Origin: Kitasatospora sp. MMS16-BH015
GTDB taxonomy: Bacteria > Actinomycetota > Actinomycetes > Streptomycetales > Streptomycetaceae
Assembly (NCBI RefSeq): GCF_002943525.1
Contig: NZ_CP025394.1
Span: 3,720,001 to 3,784,000, forward strand
Length of the DNA: 64,000 nt
Direction of reading: 5' to 3'
Both the position numbers and the translations under genes were made by a program. The notes beneath the pieces are model-generated. The model searched no databases and was not told the DNA's origin. It saw nothing but the letters and a program-made list of their open reading frames with translations. This document shows, in pieces, positions 18,512-28,994 of the stretch. The stretch's first letter is position 1. The number at the start of each line of letters is the position of its first letter.

Positions 18512-18922
18512 ATGGTGCGGCAACTCGGAGAACTCGAGAACGAGGTCATGACCAGGGTGTGGCAGTGGAACCGCCCGGTCACCGTTCGCGAGGTTCTGGA
18601 CGATCTGCGGACGGAACGCGATATCGCCTACACCACCGTGATGACGGTGCTGGACAAGCTCCACAGAAAGGGCTGGCTCCGCCGCGAGCAGGCCGGCCGG
18701 GCCTATCGCTATGAGGCGGTCTCCTCCCGGGAGGCTTACACCGCCGCCTTGATGAACGAAGCCTGGGCCACGAGCGACAATCCCGCCGCCGCCCTGGTGC
18801 ACTTCTTCGGCATGATGTCCCCGGAGCAGCGCGAGGCGCTTCGGGACGCCCTGCGGGTGGTGCCCGAGCAAGTCGACGGATCCGGGGATACCGGCGAGAC
18901 TTCCGAGCCGCCCACGCGATAG
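18512..18922 (+). CDS. BlaI/MecI-family winged-helix regulator
   Basis: A 136-residue protein starting at ATG 18512. It begins with RQLGELENEVMTRVWQWNRPVTVREVLDDL and continues with IAYTTVMTVLDKLHRKGWLRREQAGRAYRYEA, the winged-helix domain of BlaI/MecI/CopY repressors. The C-terminal dimerisation part is short and ends in a disordered tail. No BlaR-type M56 peptidase is adjacent, so a different control partner is likely. A -10-like TATCCT (18497-18502) puts the transcript start only a few bases before the ATG. Confidence 0.85.
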   Translation: MVRQLGELENEVMTRVWQWNRPVTVREVLDDLRTERDIAYTTVMTVLDKLHRKGWLRREQAGRAYRYEAVSSREAYTAALMNEAWATSDNPAAALVHFFGMMSPEQREALRDALRVVPEQVDGSGDTGETSEPPTR

Positions 18923-18933
18923 CGTCACGGCCC

Positions 18934-19470
18934 ATGGAGGTCACCATCCGCCGGGCGCGGACCACGGACGTGCGGGCAGTGCGGCGCCTGATCGACAGCT
19001 ACTCGCGGGACGGCATTCTGCTGGACAAGCCCACGGTCGCGTTGTTCGAATCCGTACAGGAGTTCTGGGTCGCCGAGCGCGACGACAACGGCGTGGTGGT
19101 GGCCTGCGGCGCACTCCACGTGATGTGGGAGGACCTGGCCGAGGTCCGCACGCTCGCCGTCGACCCGGCCTGCCACGGCCTGGGCCTGGGCCACCAGCTG
19201 TTGGAGAAGCTGGTGCAGACCGCGCGCTGGCTGGGCGTCCGTCGGATTTTCTGCTTGACGTTCGAGGTGGCCTTCTTCGCGAAACACGGTTTCGTCGAGA
19301 TCGGCGAGCTCTACGAAACCGACGATGGTACGACAGACCCGGCGGCGATCGCTACGGATGTCTATGCGGAACTTCTGCGCTCGTACGACGAGGGCGTGGC
19401 GGAGTTCCTGGACCTGGAGCGGGTGAAGCCCAACACGCTGGGCAACTCGCGCATGCTGCTGCACCTCTGA
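18934..19470 (+). CDS. argA: GNAT amino-acid N-acetyltransferase (short ArgA type)
   Basis: A 178-residue GNAT enzyme. The acetyl-CoA site is VRTLAVDPACHGLGLGHQLLEKL (about 69-92). The C-terminal GVAEFLDLERVKPNTLGNSRMLLHL closely resembles the end of the mycobacterial N-acetylglutamate synthase (Rv2747), recalled from memory, as does GILLDKPTVALFESVQEFWVAE near the N-terminus. This points to acetylation of glutamate at the start of arginine synthesis. It starts 12 bp after the regulator gene. The gene symbol assumes that the resemblance holds. Confidence 0.8.
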   Translation: MEVTIRRARTTDVRAVRRLIDSYSRDGILLDKPTVALFESVQEFWVAERDDNGVVVACGALHVMWEDLAEVRTLAVDPACHGLGLGHQLLEKLVQTARWLGVRRIFCLTFEVAFFAKHGFVEIGELYETDDGTTDPAAIATDVYAELLRSYDEGVAEFLDLERVKPNTLGNSRMLLHL

Positions 19471-19562
19471 GCGGCCCGTTGCCACCGAGGGTTTGTGTTT
19501 TCCGGAAAAAGACGCTTTGCTTTCCTCAAGGCATTGGGTCGTTTACGCGGAAAGGGAAGCCC

Positions 19563-19916
19563 GTGGCTCAGAGGGTGCAGGTCATTCTTGAAGACGATCT
19601 CGACGGCGGTTCGGCGGACGAGACGGTGACGTTCGCCCTCGACGGCGTTGCCTACGAGATCGACCTCACGAGCGAGAACGCGGACAAGCTCCGTGGTCTG
19701 CTCACTCCGTACGTGGACAAGGGCCGCAAGCAGAGCGGCCGGCTCACCAGCGCCCGCCGGGCGCCGGCCGGGCGCGGCGCGGGCCGCAGCGCCGCCGGTG
19801 CGGCGGACACCGCCAAGATCCGTTCCTGGGCGAAGGAGAACGGCTTCGAGGTCAACGACCGCGGCCGCGTGCCCAGCACCGTCCGCGAGGCGTACGAGCG
19901 CGCCAACGCCTCCTGA
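19563..19916 (+). CDS. lsr2: Lsr2, histone-like nucleoid protein
   Basis: A 117-residue xenogeneic silencer. The N-terminal oligomerisation domain (AQRVQVILEDDLDGGSADETVTFALDGVAYEIDL) and the C-terminal DNA-binding domain, with the AT-hook-like RGR in VNDRGRVPSTVREAYERAN, are both complete, joined by a basic Gly/Ala/Arg linker. The GTG start at 19563 is preceded by GGAAAGGGAAG. Lsr2 binds AT-rich DNA in the minor groove and represses horizontally acquired genes. It lies just before clpC, as in other Streptomyces. Confidence 0.95.
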   Translation: MAQRVQVILEDDLDGGSADETVTFALDGVAYEIDLTSENADKLRGLLTPYVDKGRKQSGRLTSARRAPAGRGAGRSAAGAADTAKIRSWAKENGFEVNDRGRVPSTVREAYERANAS

Positions 19917-20401
19917 CGGGAGCGGTCGGCGTTCGGGGCGTGAGGGAGGCATCCCCACGCCCCGCGGGCGTTCCCGGGCCCGGGCGGCCCGCGGGGCTGC
20001 TCCTCGGGCGGCTCCCCCGTGGGACTCTCGGCGGGACTCCTCGGCGGGACTTCTCGCCAGGCGAACAAGGCTGCCGGTGAAACTACGGGAATCTCGCCGC
20101 GATACCAGGTATGAATGCAGGTGGGCAGGGTCGTCGGCACTGTCCGAACCGCACTGCGCGTCCTCCTTCCCACGCCGCCGTCGGGCCTTGTTCGCCGTTG
20201 GCGTAGCGGAATCGGGTGCTTCGGCCCCCGTGGTGGGAACACCGTCTCCCAGCATCAGGTTGGGAATGGTGTCGGCTGGTCGCGCAGCAGTTTCTCCCAC
20301 GCGAGTGGGGCCCATGCCGCGCCGCAAGCGGGACTAGCATGCGGGAGGACAGGGCGGGGACAGTCCCCGAACTGGCCGACCGCTCTGAGGAGCGATAAAC
20401 G
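19917..20401 (+). promoter_or_regulatory. 485-bp intergenic region upstream of clpC
   Basis: No gene was found here. It holds imperfect GC-rich inverted repeats after lsr2 (about 19960-20010), which may terminate lsr2, and a ClgR-like box at 20190-20203. The clpC promoter itself could not be pinned down with confidence. The clpC ATG has only a weak GAGGAG at 20387-20392. Confidence 0.5.
20190..20203 (+). promoter_or_regulatory. ClgR-like activator box upstream of clpC
   Basis: GTTCGC-N5-GCG (GTTCGCCGTTGGCG). ClgR is known to activate clp and lon genes in Streptomyces through a GTTCGC-N5-GCG motif. It lies about 200 bp before the clpC start. Confidence 0.55.
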
Positions 20402-22918
<2,517 letters not shown>

Positions 22919-22934
22919 CACCGCAAGCGCACAG

Positions 22935-22978
22935 AAAGGCCCAGGGCCCCGGCACTCCGCCGGGGCCCTGGGCCTTTT
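22935..22978 (+). terminator. clpC terminator, strong hairpin with T-run
   Basis: A perfect 19-bp stem (22935-22953 with 22959-22977), five-base loop ACTCC, ending in TTTT. This is the best intrinsic terminator in the window. Confidence 0.92.
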
Positions 22979-23289
22979 CCGTCCGCTTTTGGTTTACCTG
23001 GCGTCACATTTACCTGGCCATGGCGGTGTGATGAACCGCACGGGGATCCCCGCCGTTCGGCGGGTAGCCAGGCTGGTTCGAACACGACGCAGGCCCTGTT
23101 TGCCACACCCTGGCATGCTCTTGACTGAAAATCAGATGAGAAGTTGGCGCGGAGGATAGCGCCGTGACCATGTCATGGTCAAGGTCTTTCTTTTTTACCC
23201 TCTCTTGGATCGAATGTCCTCCACCTGTCTTTCATTGGTTCACCGGCTACGGCTAACAGCCGTGCCGGTATGGGGAGGACGTCACCACC
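22979..23289 (+). promoter_or_regulatory. Regulatory region of the secreted metalloprotease gene
   Basis: About 310 bp without a gene. It contains a 10-bp direct repeat TTTACCTGGC (22993-23002 and 23009-23018, 16-bp period) and the 17-bp palindrome at 23165-23181. The region after 23180 is locally AT-rich (CTTTCTTTTTTACCCTC), unlike its surroundings. The ribosome site GGGAGGA (23274-23280) serves the TTG start. Confidence 0.5.
23165..23181 (+). promoter_or_regulatory. Perfect 17-bp palindrome, candidate operator
   Basis: TGACCATG-T-CATGGTCA, eight-base arms without mismatch. It lies 109 bp upstream of the protease start. Its regulator is unknown. Confidence 0.55.
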
Positions 23290-25635
23290 TTGAAGATATC
23301 CACGAGGAGTGTCGCGGCGTCCGCCGCCGTGGCAGTCATCGCCTCGCTCGGCATGATCCCGGCATCGGCCACCGCCGCCCCGGCCACCGTTGCCGCGCAC
23401 GACCCGGCCGGTCCGGCCAGCCAGGTCGACTACGACCTGCCCGGCCCGCTGACCGCCACGGTCAAGGCCCAGCAGGAAGAGGCCACCAAGCAGCTGCTGA
23501 ACGGCACCGCCAAGATCGAAGAGCACGGCGGCGGCACCAGCATCAAGCTCGGTCCTGAGAAGTACGTGGAGCTGGCACGCCAGCGCACCGACAAGATCTT
23601 CACGATTCTCGTCGACTTCGGCGACCAGGTGGACAACACCACCAAGACCGCCGACGGCAAGGTCAAGTACGGCGGCACCCCCGGCCCGGCGCACAACCAG
23701 ATCGCCAAGCCGGACCCGGCCACCAACAACTCGACCGCCTGGCGGGCCGATTACAACCAGGCCCACTACCAGGACCTGTACTTCAGCCCCGACAAGCCCT
23801 CGATGAAGACCTTCTACGAGCGCCAGTCCTCGGGCCGGTACTCCGTCGACGGCCAGGTCACCGACTGGGTCCGGGTGCCGTGGAACGAGGCCCGCTACGG
23901 CTCGGACTACTGCGGCAGCCACGTCTGCAACAACGCGCAGGACCTGATCCGCGACGGCATCAACGCCTGGGTCGCCGACCAGAAGGCCAAGGGCCAGACG
24001 GACGCTCAGATCAAGGCCACGCTCTCCCAGTACGACCAGTACGACCGGTACGACTACAACCACAACGGCAACTTCAACGAGCCGGACGGTTACATCGACC
24101 ACTTCCAGATCGTGCACGCCGGTGAGGACGAGTCGGCCGGTGGCGGCGCGCAGGGCACCGACGCGCTCTGGGCCCACCGCTCCTACGTCTACGCCGCCCA
24201 GGCCGGTCAGACCGGCCCCGAGGGCAACAAGCTCGGCGGTACCCCGGCCGGCAACACCGGCATCTGGATCGGCGACTACACCATGCAGCCCGAGAACGGC
24301 GGCCTCGGTGTCTTCGCCCACGAGTACGGCCACGACCTCGGTCTGCCGGACCTGTACGACACCTCCGGCAGCGGCATCGACAACTCGGTCGGCTTCTGGT
24401 CGCTGATGTCGTCGGGCTCCTGGCTCGGCGAGGGCAAGAACGAGATCGGCGACATGCCGAACGACTTCGACGTGTGGAGCAAGCTGAAGCTCGGCTGGCT
24501 CAACTTCGCCACCGCCACGGCGGGCAAGACCTCGACCCACACCCTCGGCCCGGTGGAGTACAACACCGACAAGCCGCAGGCCCTGGTCGTCAACCTGCCC
24601 AAGAAGACGGTCACCACCACCATCAACACCCCGTTCGCGGGCACCGGTGAGTGGTGGAGCGGTTCCGCGGACAACCTCAACGTCACGCTGACCCGCGACC
24701 TCGACCTGACCGGCAAGACCGCGGCGACCCTGTCCGCCAAGGGCTGGTACGACCTCGAGCAGGACTACGACTACGGCTACGCCGAGGTCTCCACCGACGG
24801 CGGCGCCCACTGGACCGCCATCGACGGCACCTTCAACGGCAAGGCCATCGCGAAGGACGCGGCCGGCCAGCCGGCGCTGACCGGCTCCTCCGCCGGCCAG
24901 TGGGGCGACCTGTCGTACTCGCTGAACGCCTACGCCGGCAAGGCCGTCAAGGTCCGCTTCCACAACACCACCGACGGTGGCGTGCACAACCCCGGCTTCG
25001 CCCTGGACAACATCTCGGTGACCGCCGACGGTTCGGCCGTCTTCTCCGACGACGCCGAGAAGGGCGCCAACGGCTGGACCGCCAGCGGCTTCTCGATCAT
25101 CTCGGGCAAGTTCTCGAAGGACTACGACCAGTACTACCTGGCGGAGAACCGCCAGTACGTCTCCTTCGACTCGACCCTGAAGACCGGCCCGTACAACTTT
25201 GGCTTCGCCTCGAAGCCGAACTGGGTGGAGCACTACGCCAACCAGAACGGCCTGCTGATCTGGCTCTGGGACACCTCCCAGTCCGACAACAACGTCACCA
25301 ACCACCCGGGCAGCGGCCTGATCCTCCCGATCGACTCGCACCCGACCCCGCTCAAGTGGGGCGACGGCACCTTCATGCGCCCGCGCCTCCAGGGCTACGA
25401 CTCCCCCTTCGGCTTCGAGAAGACGGACGGCCTCAAGCTCCACAAGGCCGACCAGCTCACCTCGATCTACCCGTCGGGCGGCGTCCGTTCCTTCAACGAC
25501 CACACCGTGTCGTACTGGAACGCGGCCACCCCGTACAGCAGCGTCAAGGTCCCGGACACCCACACCGCCATCACGGTGCTGTGGGAGAGCCTGGACAAGA
25601 TGGAGACCACCGTCCAGGTGAAGGTCATTCGCTGA
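23290..25635 (+). CDS. Secreted M6-family metalloprotease (immune inhibitor A type)
   Basis: A 781-residue protein with a signal peptide (MKISTRSVAASAAVAVIASLG..., cleavage near ATAAPA). The zinc site is HEYGHDLGLPDLYD, with HExxH at residues 344-348 and the third ligand Asp downstream, as in immune inhibitor A. A propeptide precedes the catalytic domain (FTILVDFGDQ onwards), and two carbohydrate-binding-like beta domains follow (about 470-600, including FALDNISVTADG). The start TTG 23290 is chosen for its spacing from GGGAGGA. It is an extracellular protease, likely for nutrient release or development. It is followed by a bidirectional terminator. Confidence 0.9.
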   Translation: MKISTRSVAASAAVAVIASLGMIPASATAAPATVAAHDPAGPASQVDYDLPGPLTATVKAQQEEATKQLLNGTAKIEEHGGGTSIKLGPEKYVELARQRTDKIFTILVDFGDQVDNTTKTADGKVKYGGTPGPAHNQIAKPDPATNNSTAWRADYNQAHYQDLYFSPDKPSMKTFYERQSSGRYSVDGQVTDWVRVPWNEARYGSDYCGSHVCNNAQDLIRDGINAWVADQKAKGQTDAQIKATLSQYDQYDRYDYNHNGNFNEPDGYIDHFQIVHAGEDESAGGGAQGTDALWAHRSYVYAAQAGQTGPEGNKLGGTPAGNTGIWIGDYTMQPENGGLGVFAHEYGHDLGLPDLYDTSGSGIDNSVGFWSLMSSGSWLGEGKNEIGDMPNDFDVWSKLKLGWLNFATATAGKTSTHTLGPVEYNTDKPQALVVNLPKKTVTTTINTPFAGTGEWWSGSADNLNVTLTRDLDLTGKTAATLSAKGWYDLEQDYDYGYAEVSTDGGAHWTAIDGTFNGKAIAKDAAGQPALTGSSAGQWGDLSYSLNAYAGKAVKVRFHNTTDGGVHNPGFALDNISVTADGSAVFSDDAEKGANGWTASGFSIISGKFSKDYDQYYLAENRQYVSFDSTLKTGPYNFGFASKPNWVEHYANQNGLLIWLWDTSQSDNNVTNHPGSGLILPIDSHPTPLKWGDGTFMRPRLQGYDSPFGFEKTDGLKLHKADQLTSIYPSGGVRSFNDHTVSYWNAATPYSSVKVPDTHTAITVLWESLDKMETTVQVKVIR

Positions 25636-25660
25636 CCCCGTCTCACATCTGACGTACCGT

Positions 25661-25692
25661 GGCCCCCGGTGGAGTTCGCTCCGCCGGGGGCC
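25661..25692. terminator. Bidirectional terminator between converging genes
   Basis: GGCCCCCGGTGGAG-TTCG-CTCCGCCGGGGGCC, a 14-bp stem with one G-U and a four-base loop, followed by CTTCTTT on the plus side. It serves both the protease and the NACHT gene. Confidence 0.85.
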
Positions 25693-25702
25693 GCTTCTTT
25701 CG

Positions 25703-28618
25703 CTACGCGAGGTCGAGTTCGATACCGTGCCGCTCGGCGAAGACGGTGTACGCCACATTGGTGGCGGGGTCGTCGGTGGTGACGACCAGACGCACCAGGT
25801 TCGGGAACTGCCGGTGGATGAGCTCCGGCGGACACCGCCCGTCGACACCGCCGACCACGAGCCGTTCGACGTACGGGCTCAGCTCTCGATCCCCCCAGGC
25901 GGCCAGTCTGCTGGCGCCCACTTCCAGCTCACGCAGGCTGGTGGCTTCCGGCAGACCATCCAACGTGCCCACCCCGGAGCAACTCAGGATGTCCAGCACC
26001 CGCAGCGCGGGCCAGCCGGCCAGCGGGGTGAGGTCGACCGGGGCACGCATCCCCAGCAACGCCAGCTCCGTCACGCTCCCCGCCAGGGCTGCCCACTGCG
26101 CGCTGTCCGCTACCCCATCGCCGTACAGGAGCACCCGGTGCACCGGGGACAGTTCCCCGACCTCGGACAGCTGGGTAGCGGAACTGACCTCCAATCGCAG
26201 CCGGGACAGGTCGACGCGACTGAGCACCCGACGGGCGAACTCCCGGTGGTCGAAGGCGTCCCACTGCCGCACGATGCCGCCGGCGGGGAATCCGGAATCG
26301 GCGGCTTCCGCCAAGAGATCCAGCGCCTGGGGCCCACCCACCAGACCGGCGACGTCGAAGGCGATCGCTCGCGGGCCACCCGCGCGAAGTGCCTCCCGCA
26401 GGATCGGGATCATGTCCTCCCCGACCAGGGCGAACAGTTCCCCCGCCAGGTCGAGCAGGGCCATGGACCGCCACCCGTCCGCGACCCCGGCGAGTACCAC
26501 CTCCCGTGTCTCGGAGCCGATCTCCGGTGCGTACGGGAGGCAGCTCCCCGCCATCAGGTGCAGTCGCGCGCGGAAGCCCTCGTCCGGCCCCGCCTCGGCC
26601 ACCCGCAGGATCTCGTTCAACAGGCTGTCCCGGTCGGACTTTCCGCAGTGGCCGACCGTCAAGCGGATCACGTCGTGCCACTGCTCGTCCCAGGCACGGG
26701 AGGCCAGCACACCGAAGTCCCGTTCCTCCTTGAACTCGATGGCCGCCAGGTAGTCCTGGAAGGTGCGGTGGACGAACTGGAAGGTGTCGACACTGGTCTG
26801 GGCGAGCAGGCCGGTGCGGTTGAGCAGGTGGAGGTAGACCTGTTCGGCATTGCCCTGTCGCGCGACGCTGGGCAGGTCCCGCAACGCCTTCTCGATGTTG
26901 AAGACGGCGTCCTCCCGAGTTGCCTCGGCCTTGCTGTTGCGGACCATCCAGTTGGCCAGCCGGCGCAAGATCGCGATCTGCTCCTCTTCGGAGAGCCGAA
27001 GCTGCTCGGGGCCGTCCACCCGCCGGGTCTCGTCCCGCTTGACCAGCATCATGGTCATCGCGTCCCGGTAGATCTCCATCCGCCGCTGCGGCAGCACCCC
27101 GGCCGATTCACGATTCAGCGCACAGAGCATTGCACAGAGCAGTGGACTGTCCGCCAACTGGTTCAGCTCCGAGGACCGTTGGAGCGCGCGCAGCAGGCCT
27201 GCCTGATCCTGCTCGATCTCCCGGCGCCAGGCGGCCGCCTCCTCCGGGGTGTGGCGGGCGGCCAGGGTCTCGGCCAGGGCCGCCCGGTGCCAGCGCTCGA
27301 TGAAGAGCGTCCGGTCGGTGTCGTTCATCGGCCGCAGGGAGAGCTCGGTGAAGTCGAGGTGGTCGAGCCAGCCCGGCGGCACGGCGGCCGGACGCACCGT
27401 CGCCACTGTCCACAGCTGTGGATAGTGGTCGAGTAAGCGCTCCAGCCACTCCAGAGCCTCGTCCCGCTGGGCGGCCGGCACCTCGTCCAGACCGTCCACC
27501 AGCAGCAGGGCCCGGCCGCTGCCCAGCACCCGGTGCGCCCAGCCCACCGGCTGGCGGTCCGCGCACATCCGGTCGTCCAACCGTAGGAACTCCTCCGGCC
27601 TCGGCTGCATCACGCCCTGCCGGAAGAGCTTGCGCAGTTGGAGCACCAGCGGCACCCGGTGGTTGAGCTCCGCGAGCTCGGGGCCCATCGTGCCCGCGGC
27701 GGCGTGCACGGCCAGCCACTGGACCAGCGTGGTCTTGCCGGAGCCGGCCTGGCCGCGCAGCAGCACCCGGCGGCGACCGGCCAGCAGGTGCTCGACCCGG
27801 CCGGAGCCCACGTGGTGGCGGGCCTCGGTGCGGGCGGCTTCAAGGCTGAGGTACGCGGTGTCGAGCTCCCAGCCCCGGCGGTTGGACTGGCGGAGGCCGA
27901 AGATGCGGATCCGGCCGTAGTCGGCGCGGACGGCCTCGGCGTGCTCGCGCTCGAAGGCGGCGTCGGCCAGGTTGGTGGCGGTGATCCGTTCGACCCTGGG
28001 CATGGCGGCGAGGTGGGCGTCGAAGGCGGCGGCCAGCGGTGGCGAGGTGAGGATGCGGTGAGCCGGGACGACGGTCAGCTGGGAGCTGCCCCAGGTGCTC
28101 GGCTCGTAGTCGCTGATCACCACACCGAGCAGGTTGTCGTCACGCAGCAGGACGGCCCCGGAGAGCCCGGCCCAGGGGGAGCCGGCGTCGGCGCCGACGG
28201 GCGGGTGCTGGTCGAGGGAGAGCAGGTGGCGGCGGCTGTTGAGGCCGCTGCCGGGGGTGAGGGAGCCGAACGCCTGGAAGCTGTCCAGATCGGCGCTGCG
28301 CCGGCTGGCCGCCGGATACCCGGTGAGGTGGCAGCCGGCCAGCGGTTCCAGGCCGTCGATGCTGACCCATCGGAGTTCGTCGAACTCCGTCGCCGGATGC
28401 ACGATCGGCTTCTGCGCGAGGAGCAGAGCGACATCCAGCCCCATGTCCCGGCTGACCACCCGGCAGATCTGCCAGCCCGTACCGCCCGGCGAGGCCACCT
28501 CCGCCGTGCCCAGGCCGCCGAGCGGATGGGCCGCCGTCAGGACGAGCCTCGGCGTCAGCAGGAACCCGCTGCCCTGCTGCGCCGCCCGGACGGCGACCAC
28601 CCGTTCCGGGACGGGCAT
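25703..28618 (-). CDS. Trypsin-like peptidase / NACHT NTPase / repeat protein (NLR-like conflict ATPase)
   Basis: A 971-residue multidomain protein. Residues 10-190 form a trypsin-like serine protease domain with a complete triad by motif: His31 in VLTAAHPLG, Asp62 in GLDVALLLA, and Ser153 in AGLSGA. A linker leads to a NACHT-type STAND NTPase: Walker A GQAGSGKTT (289-297) and Walker B LLLVDGLDEVP. The winged/helical NACHT region includes FVHRTFQDYLAAIEF, a hallmark of bacterial NACHT proteins. The C-terminal half is helical-repeat-like and ends in leucine-rich segments (about 830-950). Such proteins use the repeats to sense, the NTPase to oligomerise and the N-terminal enzyme as effector. 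Its ATG overlaps the stop of the Trypco2 gene (TGATG). Confidence 0.9.
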   Translation of the reverse strand: MPVPERVVAVRAAQQGSGFLLTPRLVLTAAHPLGGLGTAEVASPGGTGWQICRVVSRDMGLDVALLLAQKPIVHPATEFDELRWVSIDGLEPLAGCHLTGYPAASRRSADLDSFQAFGSLTPGSGLNSRRHLLSLDQHPPVGADAGSPWAGLSGAVLLRDDNLLGVVISDYEPSTWGSSQLTVVPAHRILTSPPLAAAFDAHLAAMPRVERITATNLADAAFEREHAEAVRADYGRIRIFGLRQSNRRGWELDTAYLSLEAARTEARHHVGSGRVEHLLAGRRRVLLRGQAGSGKTTLVQWLAVHAAAGTMGPELAELNHRVPLVLQLRKLFRQGVMQPRPEEFLRLDDRMCADRQPVGWAHRVLGSGRALLLVDGLDEVPAAQRDEALEWLERLLDHYPQLWTVATVRPAAVPPGWLDHLDFTELSLRPMNDTDRTLFIERWHRAALAETLAARHTPEEAAAWRREIEQDQAGLLRALQRSSELNQLADSPLLCAMLCALNRESAGVLPQRRMEIYRDAMTMMLVKRDETRRVDGPEQLRLSEEEQIAILRRLANWMVRNSKAEATREDAVFNIEKALRDLPSVARQGNAEQVYLHLLNRTGLLAQTSVDTFQFVHRTFQDYLAAIEFKEERDFGVLASRAWDEQWHDVIRLTVGHCGKSDRDSLLNEILRVAEAGPDEGFRARLHLMAGSCLPYAPEIGSETREVVLAGVADGWRSMALLDLAGELFALVGEDMIPILREALRAGGPRAIAFDVAGLVGGPQALDLLAEAADSGFPAGGIVRQWDAFDHREFARRVLSRVDLSRLRLEVSSATQLSEVGELSPVHRVLLYGDGVADSAQWAALAGSVTELALLGMRAPVDLTPLAGWPALRVLDILSCSGVGTLDGLPEATSLRELEVGASRLAAWGDRELSPYVERLVVGGVDGRCPPELIHRQFPNLVRLVVTTDDPATNVAYTVFAERHGIELDLA

Positions 28619-28932
28619 CAGAAGCCGTCCCGGCTACCGAGGTCGGAGTTGCCGATCTCCACCGAGCCGCCGGTGCCGGCGTCCTTCGGGGTGAGCGTGA
28701 CGGAGATCTTGTGGGCCCGCTGGTGGGCCAGCCCGGCCTCGGCTTCGGCCGACCAGACCAGGGCCTTGATGCCGCCCTTGACCCTGGCGTCCCGCTTCAG
28801 CTCGACGGTGAACTCCAGCTTCACCTCGCCCACTTCGAACCGCAGCGGCTGCCCCTCCCCCGCCTCCGCCGCAGCCACCAACTGCCGCCGCACGGCCTCG
28901 ACCGCGTCCGCCAGCTCGATCCCACTCTCCAC
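28618..28932 (-). CDS. Trypco2-domain protein (trypsin-co-occurring domain)
   Basis: A 104-residue protein starting at GTG 28932. The core IELADAVEAVRRQLVAAAEAGEGQPLRFEVGEVKLEFTVEL, split here as a helix then beta strands, and the late HKISVTLTPK strand match the small domain described as co-occurring with trypsin/NTPase conflict systems. It is translated immediately before the NACHT protein. The role is presumed regulatory or as a sensor/adaptor; no catalytic residues are seen. The start is chosen because helix 1 begins right after it and GGGGG lies upstream. Confidence 0.8.
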   Translation of the reverse strand: MESGIELADAVEAVRRQLVAAAEAGEGQPLRFEVGEVKLEFTVELKRDARVKGGIKALVWSAEAEAGLAHQRAHKISVTLTPKDAGTGGSVEIGNSDLGSRDGF

Positions 28933-28994
28933 GAAGCACCCCCAACCGGCGTCCCCATGGCCGCCGTTCGGGGACGAGCCTAGATCGGAGGGGC

